DNA of 64,000 nt. Source: Phytoseiulus persimilis. Lineage: Eukaryota > Arthropoda > Arachnida > Mesostigmata > Phytoseiidae. This document shows, piece by piece, positions 24,258-34,619 of the stretch; position 1 is the stretch's first letter, and each line of letters starts with the position of its first letter. The stretch lies in assembly GCA_037576195.1 (NCBI GenBank), contig CM075101.1, positions 45,570,001-45,634,000 on the forward strand. Reading direction: 5' to 3'. A model generated the notes under the pieces. The model searched no databases and was not told the DNA's origin. It saw only the letters and a list, made by a program, of their open reading frames with translations. The position numbers and the translations under genes were made by a program.

Positions 24258-25842
24258 TTGGAATCCGCGCGATGAAGTCCACTGAACTCGAGCATCTACG
24301 CGTATACAGAGCCGGAATTGAAGCTGTATTCATTGCTTCGTTAGAGCCCATGGTGTTTAAACTCGGGATGTATCCTCCCCAGGTTGTAGAGATTTGTAGA
24401 AAACGATCGGTTAGTATTTCCGCAGTTTCGAAAGCGACTGTCAGCTCTGGCTTTTCAAAGTGCTATGTATATTTTGAATGATCGACAGGGGGGGGGGGGA
24501 GAAATATCTGGTTCCTGCGGCGACGTACGGAAACTCCGCTGCATCTTACCTTTGCTTCGCGCGTTGGAGCTTTTCTGTAGGTGTTGGCTTCGCTCAGGAC
24601 CGGGCACTCTCAAGGCACAGGACAGTGAGAATTCTAGATAGCAAAAATACCGAGAGCAGGAGGCAACTCGAGACTCATAAACATATGACCGTTAAGAATG
24701 AACGAAAGCCCAAACAGTATACTTGTTCCTCCATTCGTTGAAATCATTATCGGAAAGCAGCATCAATATGCTGCATTTCAACATCATCTGCGAATGATTT
24801 CCGAGGTACGTTCGGTGGCGACGCTTTTCCAACAACGTAGGAAACCGTCGAGGACTGGACCCTGAAGAGTACCAAACGGCGATTTTGATCGCCCCATTTT
24901 GTTTATTCGAAAATGACAGCTTGTGATAAATAAAAGTTCAATCTGAGTTCGAAGTGGAGAGAAACTCAACACACTCTGTATTTACTTGAATCCTCCTGAT
25001 CGACCGCGTTGTGAGTCCTCAATTCACACATTCAGCGTGGTCGACGTGATTCGAGGCATGAGCTCTTTCTCCCGCACTCAACGAGAGAGAGGCCTTCCCA
25101 AAAATCGGCACCGGCCAATCGAGGAAGAGATCTGACGCCGCTGACGCAAGTCGCGGCGTAATTGTGGGAAAATTCGTTCGGTAACGGAAACGAGCACCTC
25201 GGACTCCACGTCTCAGAGCCAGATGTTGAAATAGCGTACGTCAATGGAAACTCGCGTCATATTCCGTTTCGGCCTGGATGATCACAAGGAAAAATGATGG
25301 CAATGAATGGGATGCCCCGTCTGTGACATCTCGCCGGAAAACAAGGCGGAGCGAGAGGAAAAGACTTCGAAGTGACGCTCCTCTTCCGTTTCAGACGAAC
25401 GGACTGAGGGAGTTTTATCTGGAAGGCAAAAAGCAGCTGTCGAGAATTTCCCTCAGCTCGAGACGTAACTTCTGACTGACCGTTCCAAGGCTCAGCGAAA
25501 ATTCGTTCCCAGTTGAATTCCAATTCCCGAATCCATGGCGGCCTCCGGCTGCCTGGCCGAAAGCATGCGCGGCAAGATCTGATGCGAGCGACGTTCGGCG
25601 CGTCTCGTTCAGAAAAGGCGATCGTTGGGGATCTTGAAATCCTGTGAGAGTACCATGATGGTTCTGGTGCTGGCTATTTCTACGGAAAGGTACTACGAAT
25701 TTCCCTCGCCACAGTGTGAAGCGTAAAAGCGACCTACGCTTGGCATGATTGGACGACCAAAGAGTAGCTTGTGATCGTTTAGGGCTCACGAAGGAACTCT
25801 AGCCACTCGAAACGGTTCGGTTCGTGACACACATAGCTCCAG
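24258..25842. other. Intergenic DNA between the two PANK copies
   Basis: The beginning is the presumed 3' UTR of PANK copy 1. It contains a G-run (G12) at about 24487-24498 and an AATAAA at 24929-24934, 672 nt after the stop. Nothing else coding is supported. The right border is the first exon of copy 2. Confidence 0.55.
24929..24934 (+). terminator. Candidate poly(A) signal of PANK copy 1
   Basis: AATAAA on the + strand, the first canonical signal I found after the stop at 24257. The distance (672 nt) is rather long, so a variant signal nearer the stop may be used. Confidence 0.3.
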
Positions 25843-28800
25843 ATGCTCGGAACAGAAATCAAAGACAAGTTCTTCAACCAGATGCTGGAAGAAAAGTGAG
25901 TAGTGTACCTCTCGATTCGCTCGGCTCGATTCAAACTGTTTGCGAGTTGCCTCCGTCGATCTCAAGATGGGGCTCCGGCCGAAGTTTTGCGCGGATTCTT
26001 CGACGGTTTCTGATCTTCCGTGACCAGTCTCTCCACTTCACAGAAATCGAGAAAATCTCATGGCACATTGCGCGAGGGAAGTGCAATGCGCGAAGCGGCT
26101 GAACGAGGGCAGCTTGCTGGCAGAGTATCCACGCGAAGGAGCGCTGCAGTCACTTTCCAGTAAGTCATCGCAGTCGCGTCCAAAAGGCCGTCGGATGTAC
26201 GCTTATAATTCTCGACGGCTCCCTCTTCGTGAGACGTTTTTCTCGGGTGTCACGGAGTCTGTGGTGGTGATGATGCGGTTGTTGAACATCACATCGCAAT
26301 CATCCAGCTATCAGAAGGCATCTCCAAGAAATATCATTTGCCTGCTCTAATTGCCATCGGCGTAGAAGTAAAACACCGGACTCCATTGCTCGACGTACCG
26401 CCGGCGAGTCCGTTCCCTCTGAGAAACCTCTCGGATGGTTCCGAATTTCAGCACGGAGCGGAATCGGGGGCTTCCCTCGGGATCCTGCGGGAGAGATTTG
26501 AATAATTTTCGCTCGATTTTTCTCTCAGCGATACCTTGGTTCGGACTTGACATCGGAGGCACTTTGGCGAAACTTGTTTATTTCGTACCGGACTCAATCC
26601 CGCCCTCGAAAGTTTCTGATCGGAGCAATTGTGAGGATATCAAGCGGTTTCTCGAGGTGAGTGCCAACGGCTTTGTTTCTTTTTCCCGAAGTCGTTCTCG
26701 ATAGCTGTCCAAACCCCTCGAGCAACGTGGCGCTCAACGACATCCAGCTCAAGCATCTTCTCGAAGAATCTGGCCCCGTAATCTGAACTGTATCAGTGCG
26801 TAGGGCTGTCGGGGGAGCGAGACGCTTCGCTTCCAACGGATCCGTCAATTCATCGGTGGAGTCCGAATAGTGAGGAAGGAAAGCGAAAGGCGCTGATCAA
26901 CACCAACACAGCACGGTGTCTCGGAAGATGGTTGCAAAGTACTGGATTCAATCATAATGGCGTGATCCTCGAAAGGTCTCTTTGCGGTAACAGTCCGCGA
27001 TTTGCGTCAACCGTGACACACTCGCCGTCGACGACTACGAACAACTCGTCTGATGGACCGTGTCATTTTGTCTCGTACTTGCCTTCCAGTTTGCTGTTGT
27101 TGAAAATCACTTGACGGCACAACCGCGCGTCGCGCTTTCCCAGCGGCCGCTTTTGTCGGACTGTGGTCTTTGTGATGAAACGCGGCCGAACGGACCGATC
27201 GATTTTAGCTTATCGGCTCGATGTGTGATGATGGCGCTCGTTATTCTAAGACCAATGTCAAAGCAATTGTCTAGCCCAAATTTCTTTGGTATGGTTCGAT
27301 GTGTTCGTCCGAGCAAGAAAGCTGTCAAACGATAAGAAATTCCATTCTTAGCCAGACAGCCAAGAATAGGGGGCAGGCAACCAAAGCAGTCGTTGATCGA
27401 GATGTAATTCGAGAAGCTGAACCACCGTTTCGTTTTTTTGCAGAACTCATCCACTTATGGAGAGACAGGGAAACGAGACACTCACTTGGAGATGCGCAAC
27501 TGTGAGCTAGGCGGCCAAACTGGCACACTTCATTTCATTCACTTTCCGTCGTCCGAGATTTTCTCATTTTTGGAGCTAGCCAACGCCAAGGGCATCGCAG
27601 CGATCTCCACGACCATTTGCGCCACTGGTGGTGGAGCCCAGCTCCTGGACAACCACATAACCGAACTTAAAATGGTGCGTTGCTTCCGATGAACACAGGG
27701 GGCTTTTCTATTCGTTGGAGCATCGTATACCTAGCGGTTTGATCGAGGTCAAGTGAATCGAGTTCCCATGCATGGGTTGCTCGTTCTGAGCTTCTGGAAG
27801 TGGTCCATCGATGAATCTGAAGAGGACCCCGTCTCCCCGATACAGAAACTGCGGGCTGAGGTTCACACCTACGATGAGCTGGAATCTCTCCTACGCGGCA
27901 TCCACTACATCGAGTCTCGCAGTCCCATGAAGGAATGCTTCTACTTCGATATCGATATGGAGCACAAGAAGTACACGAAAATCCCGTTCGATTTCTCGAA
28001 CCCCTATCCTTACCTCGCGGTCAACATCGGATCAGGAGTCAGCATGCTCGCTGTCTATTCACCTACTGAATATCGCAGGATAACTGGGACCAGGTAAATC
28101 GTCGTTCGTACATCCGTCCGTTCGATTCCCAGAGAGCTCCATTCTGACTGAATCGATAAGGGAAGCGAGTTCTGAAAAGTTAGAAAGTAAATCCCTCCTG
28201 ATAATTTCGGATCTGGTTTCTAGCCTCGGCGGCGGCACCTTTCTCGGACTCTGCTGCTTGCTGACCGGCTGCGAAAGCTTCGAGGAGGCGATCGAACTCG
28301 CTGAGCGAGGGGACTCGGGCTTGGTGGACAAACTCGTAAAAGACATCTACGGTGGTGATTACCCGAAATTCAATCTACGAGCCGACACGGTTGCCTCCTC
28401 ATTCGGAAACATGGGTTGCAAATGGCGCAGAGAGCTGGTGAGGAAAGAGGATCTTGCTCGAGCGACGTTGACAACGGTGACGAACAACATCGGCTCCATC
28501 GCCAGGCTCTGCGCCGACCAGGAGGTGAGGAGGATTGGAAACTATGTTGTGAGCCAGCGGCTCGGCTGGAGTAACGAAGTATTCGTATTGGGGTCCAGTC
28601 TCCATCCTCCCCCGCTACCCCCTAACGCCTTCGCGTTCCTTTCCAGAAAATGACGCGGATCGTGTTCGTCGGGAACTTCCTCCGCTACAATGTGCTCTCC
28701 ATGCATATGCTGGCTCACGCCATGAACTTCTGGTCGCACGGGTCGTTGAAAGCCCTCTTCCTCGAACATGAGGTAAATTTTCTCCCGGAGACAATCGGAA

Positions 28801-28970
28801 TGAACTTTCCTCATCAGGTGACTGCATGGCGGCGGCTTGGATGCGGGAATTCCCCGGCTTCGGCTGCTGCATCGAAGTCACACGATTGAATCTGGGGTTA
28901 CTTTCAGGGTTACTTCGGTGCAGCTGGTTGCATAGTGGAACACTTGAGGAACCTGCGAGAAAATCAATGA
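25843..28970 (+). CDS. fbl: Pantothenate kinase, copy 2 (eight exons, 421 aa)
   Basis: Same reaction as copy 1. Exons: 25843-25895, 26044-26159, 26529-26656, 27444-27674, 27846-28093, 28224-28524, 28647-28772, 28908-28970 (TGA). All have GT-AG borders, phases agree at every junction, and the sum is 1266 nt. The N-terminus starts [18 protein letters not shown] and runs about 57 residues before the kinase fold. The kinase part shows [122 protein letters not shown] and [13 protein letters not shown]. The last six exons match copy 1 in position and phase, so the genes are a tandem duplication. Exons 1 and 2 rest on open frame, splice signals and phase only, and are less certain than the rest. No key motif is missing. 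Confidence 0.93.
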
Positions 28971-29141
28971 CTTGCGATCGGATGGTGAACACGTACAGAG
29001 TGCCTGAGCGGATGCGATTATTTATGCTGACTATTTATTCGGCGGAACAAAGCCGACGAGTGTACATAATGGGAATTTCGGTCGTTGTCCTGCTCCCGGC
29101 TTGTACTGATATTGCCTCGATTCCTAGGAGCAACGAAGAAA

Positions 29142-29147
29142 AATAAA
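29142..29147 (+). terminator. Poly(A) signal of PANK copy 2
   Basis: AATAAA 172 nt after the stop codon at 28970, same strand, before the neighbouring transposon begins. Confidence 0.55.
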
Positions 29148-29242
29148 CTCGTGTAACTATATCTCTTGAAGATTCAACCGGTGTCTCCGTTCGACATTGC
29201 TCACAAGGAGTGTGCAGTGACTGCTCCACGCCGAGTTTTATG

Positions 29243-29500
29243 ATAGGTAGATGAGCATGTAGGCTTCGGGGGTAACATAGAAGCGTATGGGACTTTTCCT
29301 TATACGGCCCTGGGGCCTTGAAAATGAAGATAAAATCCGTAAATAATCATCATCGCCATCATCATCATATCGCTAAGCTCCACTCAAAAGTTAGATTCTC
29401 ATGCTTTTTCGGAGTTGAAACGGATGAGAATCGAAAGTAAGACAATCCATACATTTCCGTCGTCTGCGTCAGGTGAGAAGACGTAATGGGAGAGGAGAAG
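29243..29500 (+). repeat. Left terminal inverted repeat
   Basis: Pairs with about 30190-30442 in inverted orientation. The inner limit is approximate because similarity fades gradually. Confidence 0.75.
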
Positions 29501-29799
29501 TATCGATTAGGTATTCACCTAGTTACAGCCCGAAAAACGGAACGAATGATATGAAGTGAAGCAAACGGAGCTCTATGGATGCATCCAGTGAGAGTTCCGG
29601 ATCAAGCACAACCTGAACGGCAATGATAATCTACGAAGAAGCATTTTACACAGGGGTCCCGCTCACAATAAGCGCATTTGATGAATGGTGAAACTGAGCA
29701 TTCGGAACTGGAATGGCTCAGCGAACGAGAACAGTTTCTCCGATAGGGTCGAAGACGGTTTTTCTGGCACCAGGAAGCCCCCGACACGCCTCCCGCAGA

Positions 29800-30060
29800 G
29801 CCACATCGGACGAAGGGTAGGGTGCCGAAACAGCTCTGAACGAAGTCTTCGTTTAATTTCCCTGATTTCGAGCACGTTAGTTTCGGGTACGTAAAAGTTT
29901 CGGGTATTTCGGCAACGACGCTGACACCGGTGGGCCGAAAGCGCCGTTGGGCTCCTGCAGGCTCACGTACAGCTTCCTGACCATCTGCCCGCTCATGTTT
30001 AGAATCGGCTGTATCGTGTAGCTGTGGGTAAGAGCGTCCAGAGAACCATCTCCATTGCTT
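29800..30060 (-). pseudogene. Transposase fragment (DDE endonuclease type), frameshifted
   Basis: Reads THSYTIQPILNMSGQMVR, YVSLQEPNGAFGPPV and, in a second frame, CSKSGKLNEDFVQSCF. These are typical of the region around the DDE core in pogo/Tc1-related transposases of invertebrates. There is a stop and a frameshift within about 85 codons, and neither end of the protein is present. Confidence 0.55.
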
Positions 30061-30189
30061 GCTTTTAGATTCCTTCGACGTTATTTTGTTGTCGTTAGGT
30101 CATGAAATTGGTGACTTTCCGTGCAGAACTGCGGCAGGTCTCTTTGACCTTGTGTCATGCGTTCCGTTTTCAAGCTGTCACTGGGTGAA

Positions 30190-30442
30190 AACTGAATCGG
30201 CACTCCTCTTTTCCAAATGGAGTCTCCCGATGCGACGCAACGGCCAGGAATGTATAGATTATCTACTTCCGATTCTCACCCGTTCGAGACCGGGGAAGCA
30301 TGAGAATGTAACTTTAGAGTGGGGCTGAGGGATGCAATGATGATGAATGTTCGAATTTCATCACCATTTTCGAGGCCTCAGATCCGTATGGGGAAAAGTC
30401 CCACATGCCTCTGTGTTATCCCAAACCCATATGCCCATGCCC
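30190..30442 (-). repeat. Right terminal inverted repeat
   Basis: Inverted partner of 29243-29500. It includes GGAAAAGTCCCACATGCC, which pairs with TATGGGACTTTTCC of the left end. Confidence 0.75.
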
Positions 30443-30757
30443 TTTTATGTATCACTAGCCGGCCTTCGGCCTACTACGCTGGCTGACCCGTCCCTTGCTT
30501 CAGAAATCTACTGCTGACAGACACACACTGCCTTTCATGTAGTGTCATGAGACCTCCGGGAGGGGCCATCGATTCTCGCTAGCATGGAATCGGGGCGTTG
30601 CGCTTCATGGTTGAGATTGGTATCCCGGTCATACACCCCGGTCAGCGAACACAATCTGGCAGTTTTTGTCAAGGAGGTACGTTTCTACGTCTTGAATGGG
30701 TCAGCATCATCGGTGAGCTATCTCCTTATTCGGCTAATCTGCGCATGTTGTCTGTCA

Positions 30758-31031
30758 AAAGTGTGGTCAGACCCACCCCGGATTCACCTTCCTAGACTCC
30801 AAGGAATGTGGTGAGATCGACCCCGGAGCCACCTCCTAAAAGTCCCGAGTTTGTGAGCAGATCGACCCTGAAATTACCCACCCAGACTCCGAGAAGTGTG
30901 CTAACATAGGCCCCGGTACCACCGCCTCAGACTCCTAGAAGTACGTTCAGATCGACCTCGGAATCTCCCACCACTTCTAGATTTCTGAGAGTATGGTCAA
31001 ATTGGTCCCGGGAGCACCTTCATTGTGCCGG
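30758..31031 (+). repeat. Minisatellite, six imperfect units of 43-51 bp
   Basis: Units start near 30758, 30802, 30848, 30892, 30938 and 30989. The consensus is about AGAAGTGTGGTCAGATCGAC followed by CCCGGA-CCACC-CC-AGACTCC. The units differ from each other by 20-35%, so the array is old. Confidence 0.75.
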
Positions 31032-31196
31032 AAAAGTCTTCGTCCATCCTTGTGAACCACTCCACAACATGCCGCCAGTTCCACGTTGATCCAATCAGCC
31101 TGGTTGAAGTCCATCGAGGACATTCGGATAACTGGATTTTTACGATATATGTATAGATATGTATAGAAGAGGAGGTAAGGGGGGTTTAGGAGGGGT

Positions 31197-31247
31197 GGAG
31201 TTGAGGAAGGGCTGGAGTTGAGGAAGGGCTGGAGTTGAGGAAGGGCT
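31197..31247 (+). repeat. Three perfect tandem copies of a 17-bp unit
   Basis: GGAGTTGAGGAAGGGCT occurs three times in a row, then a partial copy. It lies in purine-rich DNA that continues again at 31350-31410. Confidence 0.9.
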
Positions 31248-31743
31248 GGGGAAGGGTCCGATGACGATGAGATGACGCCCAGGAGTCTGGCTAGCGACAC
31301 ATCGGGGCGGTGCACCTTATCGTCAGAATTTGCAAACAGGTGATAGTATGGAGGGGGGAGGAGTTGGGGTAAATCGCGAGGGGGGAGGAGGGGAGGGGAA
31401 GGGGTGGGTGGCCTATGTCCTTCCCGGTGAGCCGCTCTACATCACGCAGTTCGTTCCACGTCGATCCGGTCAATACCGGCGGAGTCTATTGAGGACAAAC
31501 GAACATGCAAACAAACAGACCCTGAGTTTTTATACAGATAGATGAAATCGGCGTGGGGCAGTTAAAGCACACTCCTTGTCAGCGAAGTCCATGACATGCT
31601 TTTCGCTCGGAATGAGCTCCCTTTTCTCGGGTAGTCCTCTCAAGGAATTCTAATCTGTCTCGATGGTAATCACTGAGTTGGAATGAGTCCAATTCAAAAA
31701 CTCAAAACAAAAGAGAGACCTTCCATCTGGGTCCACGTACGAA

Positions 31744-31749
31744 TTTATT
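31744..31749 (-). terminator. Poly(A) signal of PWP2
   Basis: AATAAA on the - strand, about 47 nt after the stop codon, giving a short 3' UTR. Confidence 0.6.
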
Positions 31750-31795
31750 CTCGCTCACGGAGGATCCAAAAGATCGTTGGATTACAGCGCCTATA

Positions 31796-34619
31796 TCACG
31801 TTGTAATCTCCATGCGCTCATCCGAGTCATCGCTCTCGCTTTCGTTCCGGTCCTGATGCTGCCCCGTTTTGGTTTTCCTTAGTTTCGAGTTCACCTCAGT
31901 GACGTAACGAATGGAGTGCCGCGTCTGATCGCAGACCTTCTGAAGATCCTTCTGCCTCAGCGTGATATTTTTCTGGAGGCCTTTCAGCAATGCCACGATG
32001 CGCGGACTCCTGTCTTTCAAACTCTCGCCGTGATTCACCAAGGTTGCCTGGACCCAACTCATGTACAACTCTATTCGGCGCGTAGACTCCAAACCGGAGG
32101 CCAGAAACGTCAGCAGTTTCTCAACGTAAACTTGAGGTAGATGACTTGAAATGAGCTCAGCATTGCTCACCGGTATCTTCTCAAAAACCTCTCTGAGAAC
32201 ATCGGCTTCGTTCAGACGGAATGCCAGGATTAGAGCCTCGCCGAACTTCCCGGAACTCGCAACGCTGCGGACCCTTTCCGAAGTTATATCCAGCTCCAGG
32301 TCGTATGGATCGAAAGCAACGCTCGAGTCCAACGAGTACGTGAGCAGTCCTTCGGTGGTGACCGCCGAAAAGGCGCGGCCCGTCGGTGAGAAACGCACAG
32401 CCGCTACTCGGACCTCGGGTTTGAATGATCTCGAGGAGTGGTCGAGTTTTTTGCTGCCCGGCAGGTGCATTTTTATTTCCTCCGACGGATCGTCACGCTG
32501 CTCGACTAAATTCAAGTTTCCGAACTCGGAGATTTTCTTGCGGTCTATGCTGTCAGCGAGGCCGTCGAGTGACAGATTGCACGTGATCTCGAACCGTTTC
32601 AGCAGGACCTGCTCGGACACATGATAAATGCAGATGACTTTCGATCGACCAGCGGCGAGTATGCACTCCCCGTCAGCGGTGTAGCAGAGCGTGGTAAAGG
32701 CCTGAACCTGCAAACCATTTCAGTCAATTCGATGTTCATCATAGCGTACAGTCTCGGGGACGAGGCTATCTGGAGGGAGTTTTTCGGGAGGTGAAGCTTA
32801 CTTTCTGGAGCCTCTTCGCAGTAATTAAGTCGTGCTCCCGCCGTCCAGTGTGCAGATCATAACGGCCCTCGATACAATGAAGCTGGCTCGTGGTATCTGT
32901 ATCGAAAACTGTGATGTTCCCGTCCAATGTCGAAACCGCCAGTTCTCGCCCATCGGGGCGAACTTCCACCGCCAAACAGTCCGAACTCATCTGAACGGTT
33001 TCGCGTGTGCCTGAAAAACGATTGAGATAACTGACTGGAACAGGAGACACTGTGTCGGGAGGACGACTGATTCTACGATCACAAAGTTGGGACCCACCCT
33101 TGGCGGTGAACATCTGCCATATCTTGCAGGTTTTGTCCCAGCTGGAGCTGATTAGCAGAGGTGCGGTTGGCGAGAAGACGACGGCGCTCACGGGGGCCTC
33201 ATGTCCCGCGAGGATCTCGATCAGTCTACCCGTCTGCATGCTCCACACGAAGATTTCGAACGTGTCCTGGCTGCCGGCGCACACAACCTCTCCAGACGGG
33301 TCGACACACAGTGAAATGAACTGAGTCGGTTCGGGCGATGTGAAGGTCTTGAAATTCCGGTAGCGCTTCACGTCGGTCGCCCTCACAGTACCGTCGTAGG
33401 ACGCACTGAGGATGGCTTTCCCGTTCTGAGTGAACTTCACCGCGGACACGCCGCTTGTGTGATCGGAGAACGTCACGAAACAAAAGCCGGTGGACAAATT
33501 CCACAGCTTCACTTTCCCGTCGTCTCCGCCCGTTACGACGTGTTGTCCCGACGGGGAGAAGTCGAGGCAGGTCATGTTGTTCGTGTGTCCCTGCTGCTTG
33601 AGAACGAAGCTTTCCGACTGCCATTCGTAGATGACGAGCTGCCCTTTCGAAGCACTTCCCAGCGCCAGCCAGTCGCCTGTGAGATTGAACTGCACCGCGG
33701 AAAGGTTGTGCCCGTCCAGGGATAGCGACTGGATCACGATAAAATCCGGCAATTCAAGGAGAATGAAGGCCCCGCTGCTGAAGCCGATGGCTGCGTATTT
33801 GGTTTGACGATTGAAGCACGCACTCGTCACCGTCACGAACTCTTCCGATTTCACCAGATCTTTCAGGAAATGTTTCGCTTCCCGCCGGTAGTAGAACTCT
33901 TTCTGAGGCTCTTCGTCCATGTCAACGTCTTGACCTTCCGCCTGTACCTCATTCAATTCTAGACTGCACTGCCAAACGCAAAGGACGTTATTCCTCGCCA
34001 CAGTGTAGCAATCCAGGCTGTCTTCGGCGAAAAACACGCCGACAATCTCGTCGCTATGAGAGGTGAACGTGTTGATCTTGAACTGTTTCACTCTGCTGAT
34101 CGGGATGACTTTCGCGGTGAGATCTCTGGATCCGACGACAATAAACCTCGAGTCCGAACTCCAGTCAACACAGGTTGTCTCGTCGACAAAACAGTGGTAG
34201 ACGCGTTCGATGAGGAACGCTTCGTAAGCCCCCGTGGCTCGACCAGGTGTTTTGAATATGAAGATCTTGTTCTCTTTCGTCATGGCGAAGTGCTTGCCAT
34301 CAGGAGAGAACTTCACGGCCCGGATGCGTTTCATGAAATTCCGTCTGTGGATAACTTTCCTCGACGTCAAGCTGATCATGTAGAATTCACCGCGCTCCGT
34401 CACAGCAATCAGCAGAGACCCTGATGAACTGAGTGCCAACGTGGTGAAGTTGTGATCGGCTTCAACGGGAAGAGTCTCGGCTTTGGCATTTCGAAGATCG
34501 AAGAATGTTATCCGGTTGCCCACGGGCGAGATGACTGTGTTGCCATCGTTGGTGAACAACACGTCGCCTTTATGGTAAACTGTGCCCAAGAGGTTTGAAA
34601 ATTTGTAGTTGAATTTCAT
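31796..34619 (-). CDS. PWP2: PWP2/UTP1 homologue, U3 snoRNP (UTP-B) WD40 protein, 880 aa
   Basis: Exons on the - strand: 34619-33098, 33010-32802, 32707-31796, with GT-AG introns of 87 and 94 bp and matching phases. The first intron keeps the frame open, so an uncorrected reading would add 29 residues. The N-terminus (MKFNYKFSNLLGTVYHKGD) and a long series of WD40 repeats follow the PWP2 pattern, for example TCLDFSPSGQHVVTGGDDGK, VKFTQNGKAILSASYDGTV and VVFSPTAPLLISSSWDKTCK. The last 150 residues form the helical Utp12-type C-terminal domain (GEALILAFRLNEADVLREVF; YVEKLLTFLASGLESTRRIE). The protein ends in a charged tail. PWP2 is a core UTP-B subunit of the small-subunit processome in the nucleolus, needed for 18S rRNA processing. 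Length fits the family (about 900 aa) and the gene looks intact. Confidence 0.96.

Larger units (their letters stand above)
29243..30442. mobile_element. DNA transposon remnant with ~250-bp terminal inverted repeats
   Basis: The left end (29243 to about 29500) and the reverse complement of the right end (about 30190 to 30442) align over roughly 250 bp at about 75% identity. Shared landmarks are TGGGACTTTTCC, ATACGG, CCACTC-AAAGTTA-ATTCTCATGC and ATGAGAATCG. TTTTATG occurs directly outside both ends (29236-29242 and 30443-30449), a candidate 7-bp target duplication. Between the repeats, on the - strand at about 29800-30060, is a decayed DDE-transposase fragment: THSYTIQPILNMSGQMV, then VSLQEPNGAFGPPV, then after a frameshift CSKSGKLNEDFVQSCF. 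This pattern resembles DDE-superfamily endonucleases of arthropod transposons. It is an internally deleted, inactive copy. Confidence 0.75.
30450..31543 (+). mobile_element. Non-autonomous element with minisatellite core, tentatively Helentron-like
   Basis: Begins about CACTAGCCGGCC with the palindrome GGCCTTCGGCC and GGCTGACCCGTCCC, and ends about GAGTTTTTATACAGATAGATG after CAAACAAACAGACC. Ends of this kind are common on non-autonomous repeats of arthropods, some attributed to Helitrons/Helentrons. Inside are a ~45-bp minisatellite (30758-31031), a 17-bp tandem repeat (31197-31247) and a duplicated ~100-bp segment (about 31066-31165 and 31440-31543). There is no open frame of note. It abuts the long-TIR element. 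Class and exact borders are uncertain. Confidence 0.45.

Noticed and set aside
33226-33624. Open frame of 132 codons antisense-frame to PWP2
   Set aside because: Shadow of the PWP2 coding sequence in another frame; the PWP2 frame is clearly the real one.
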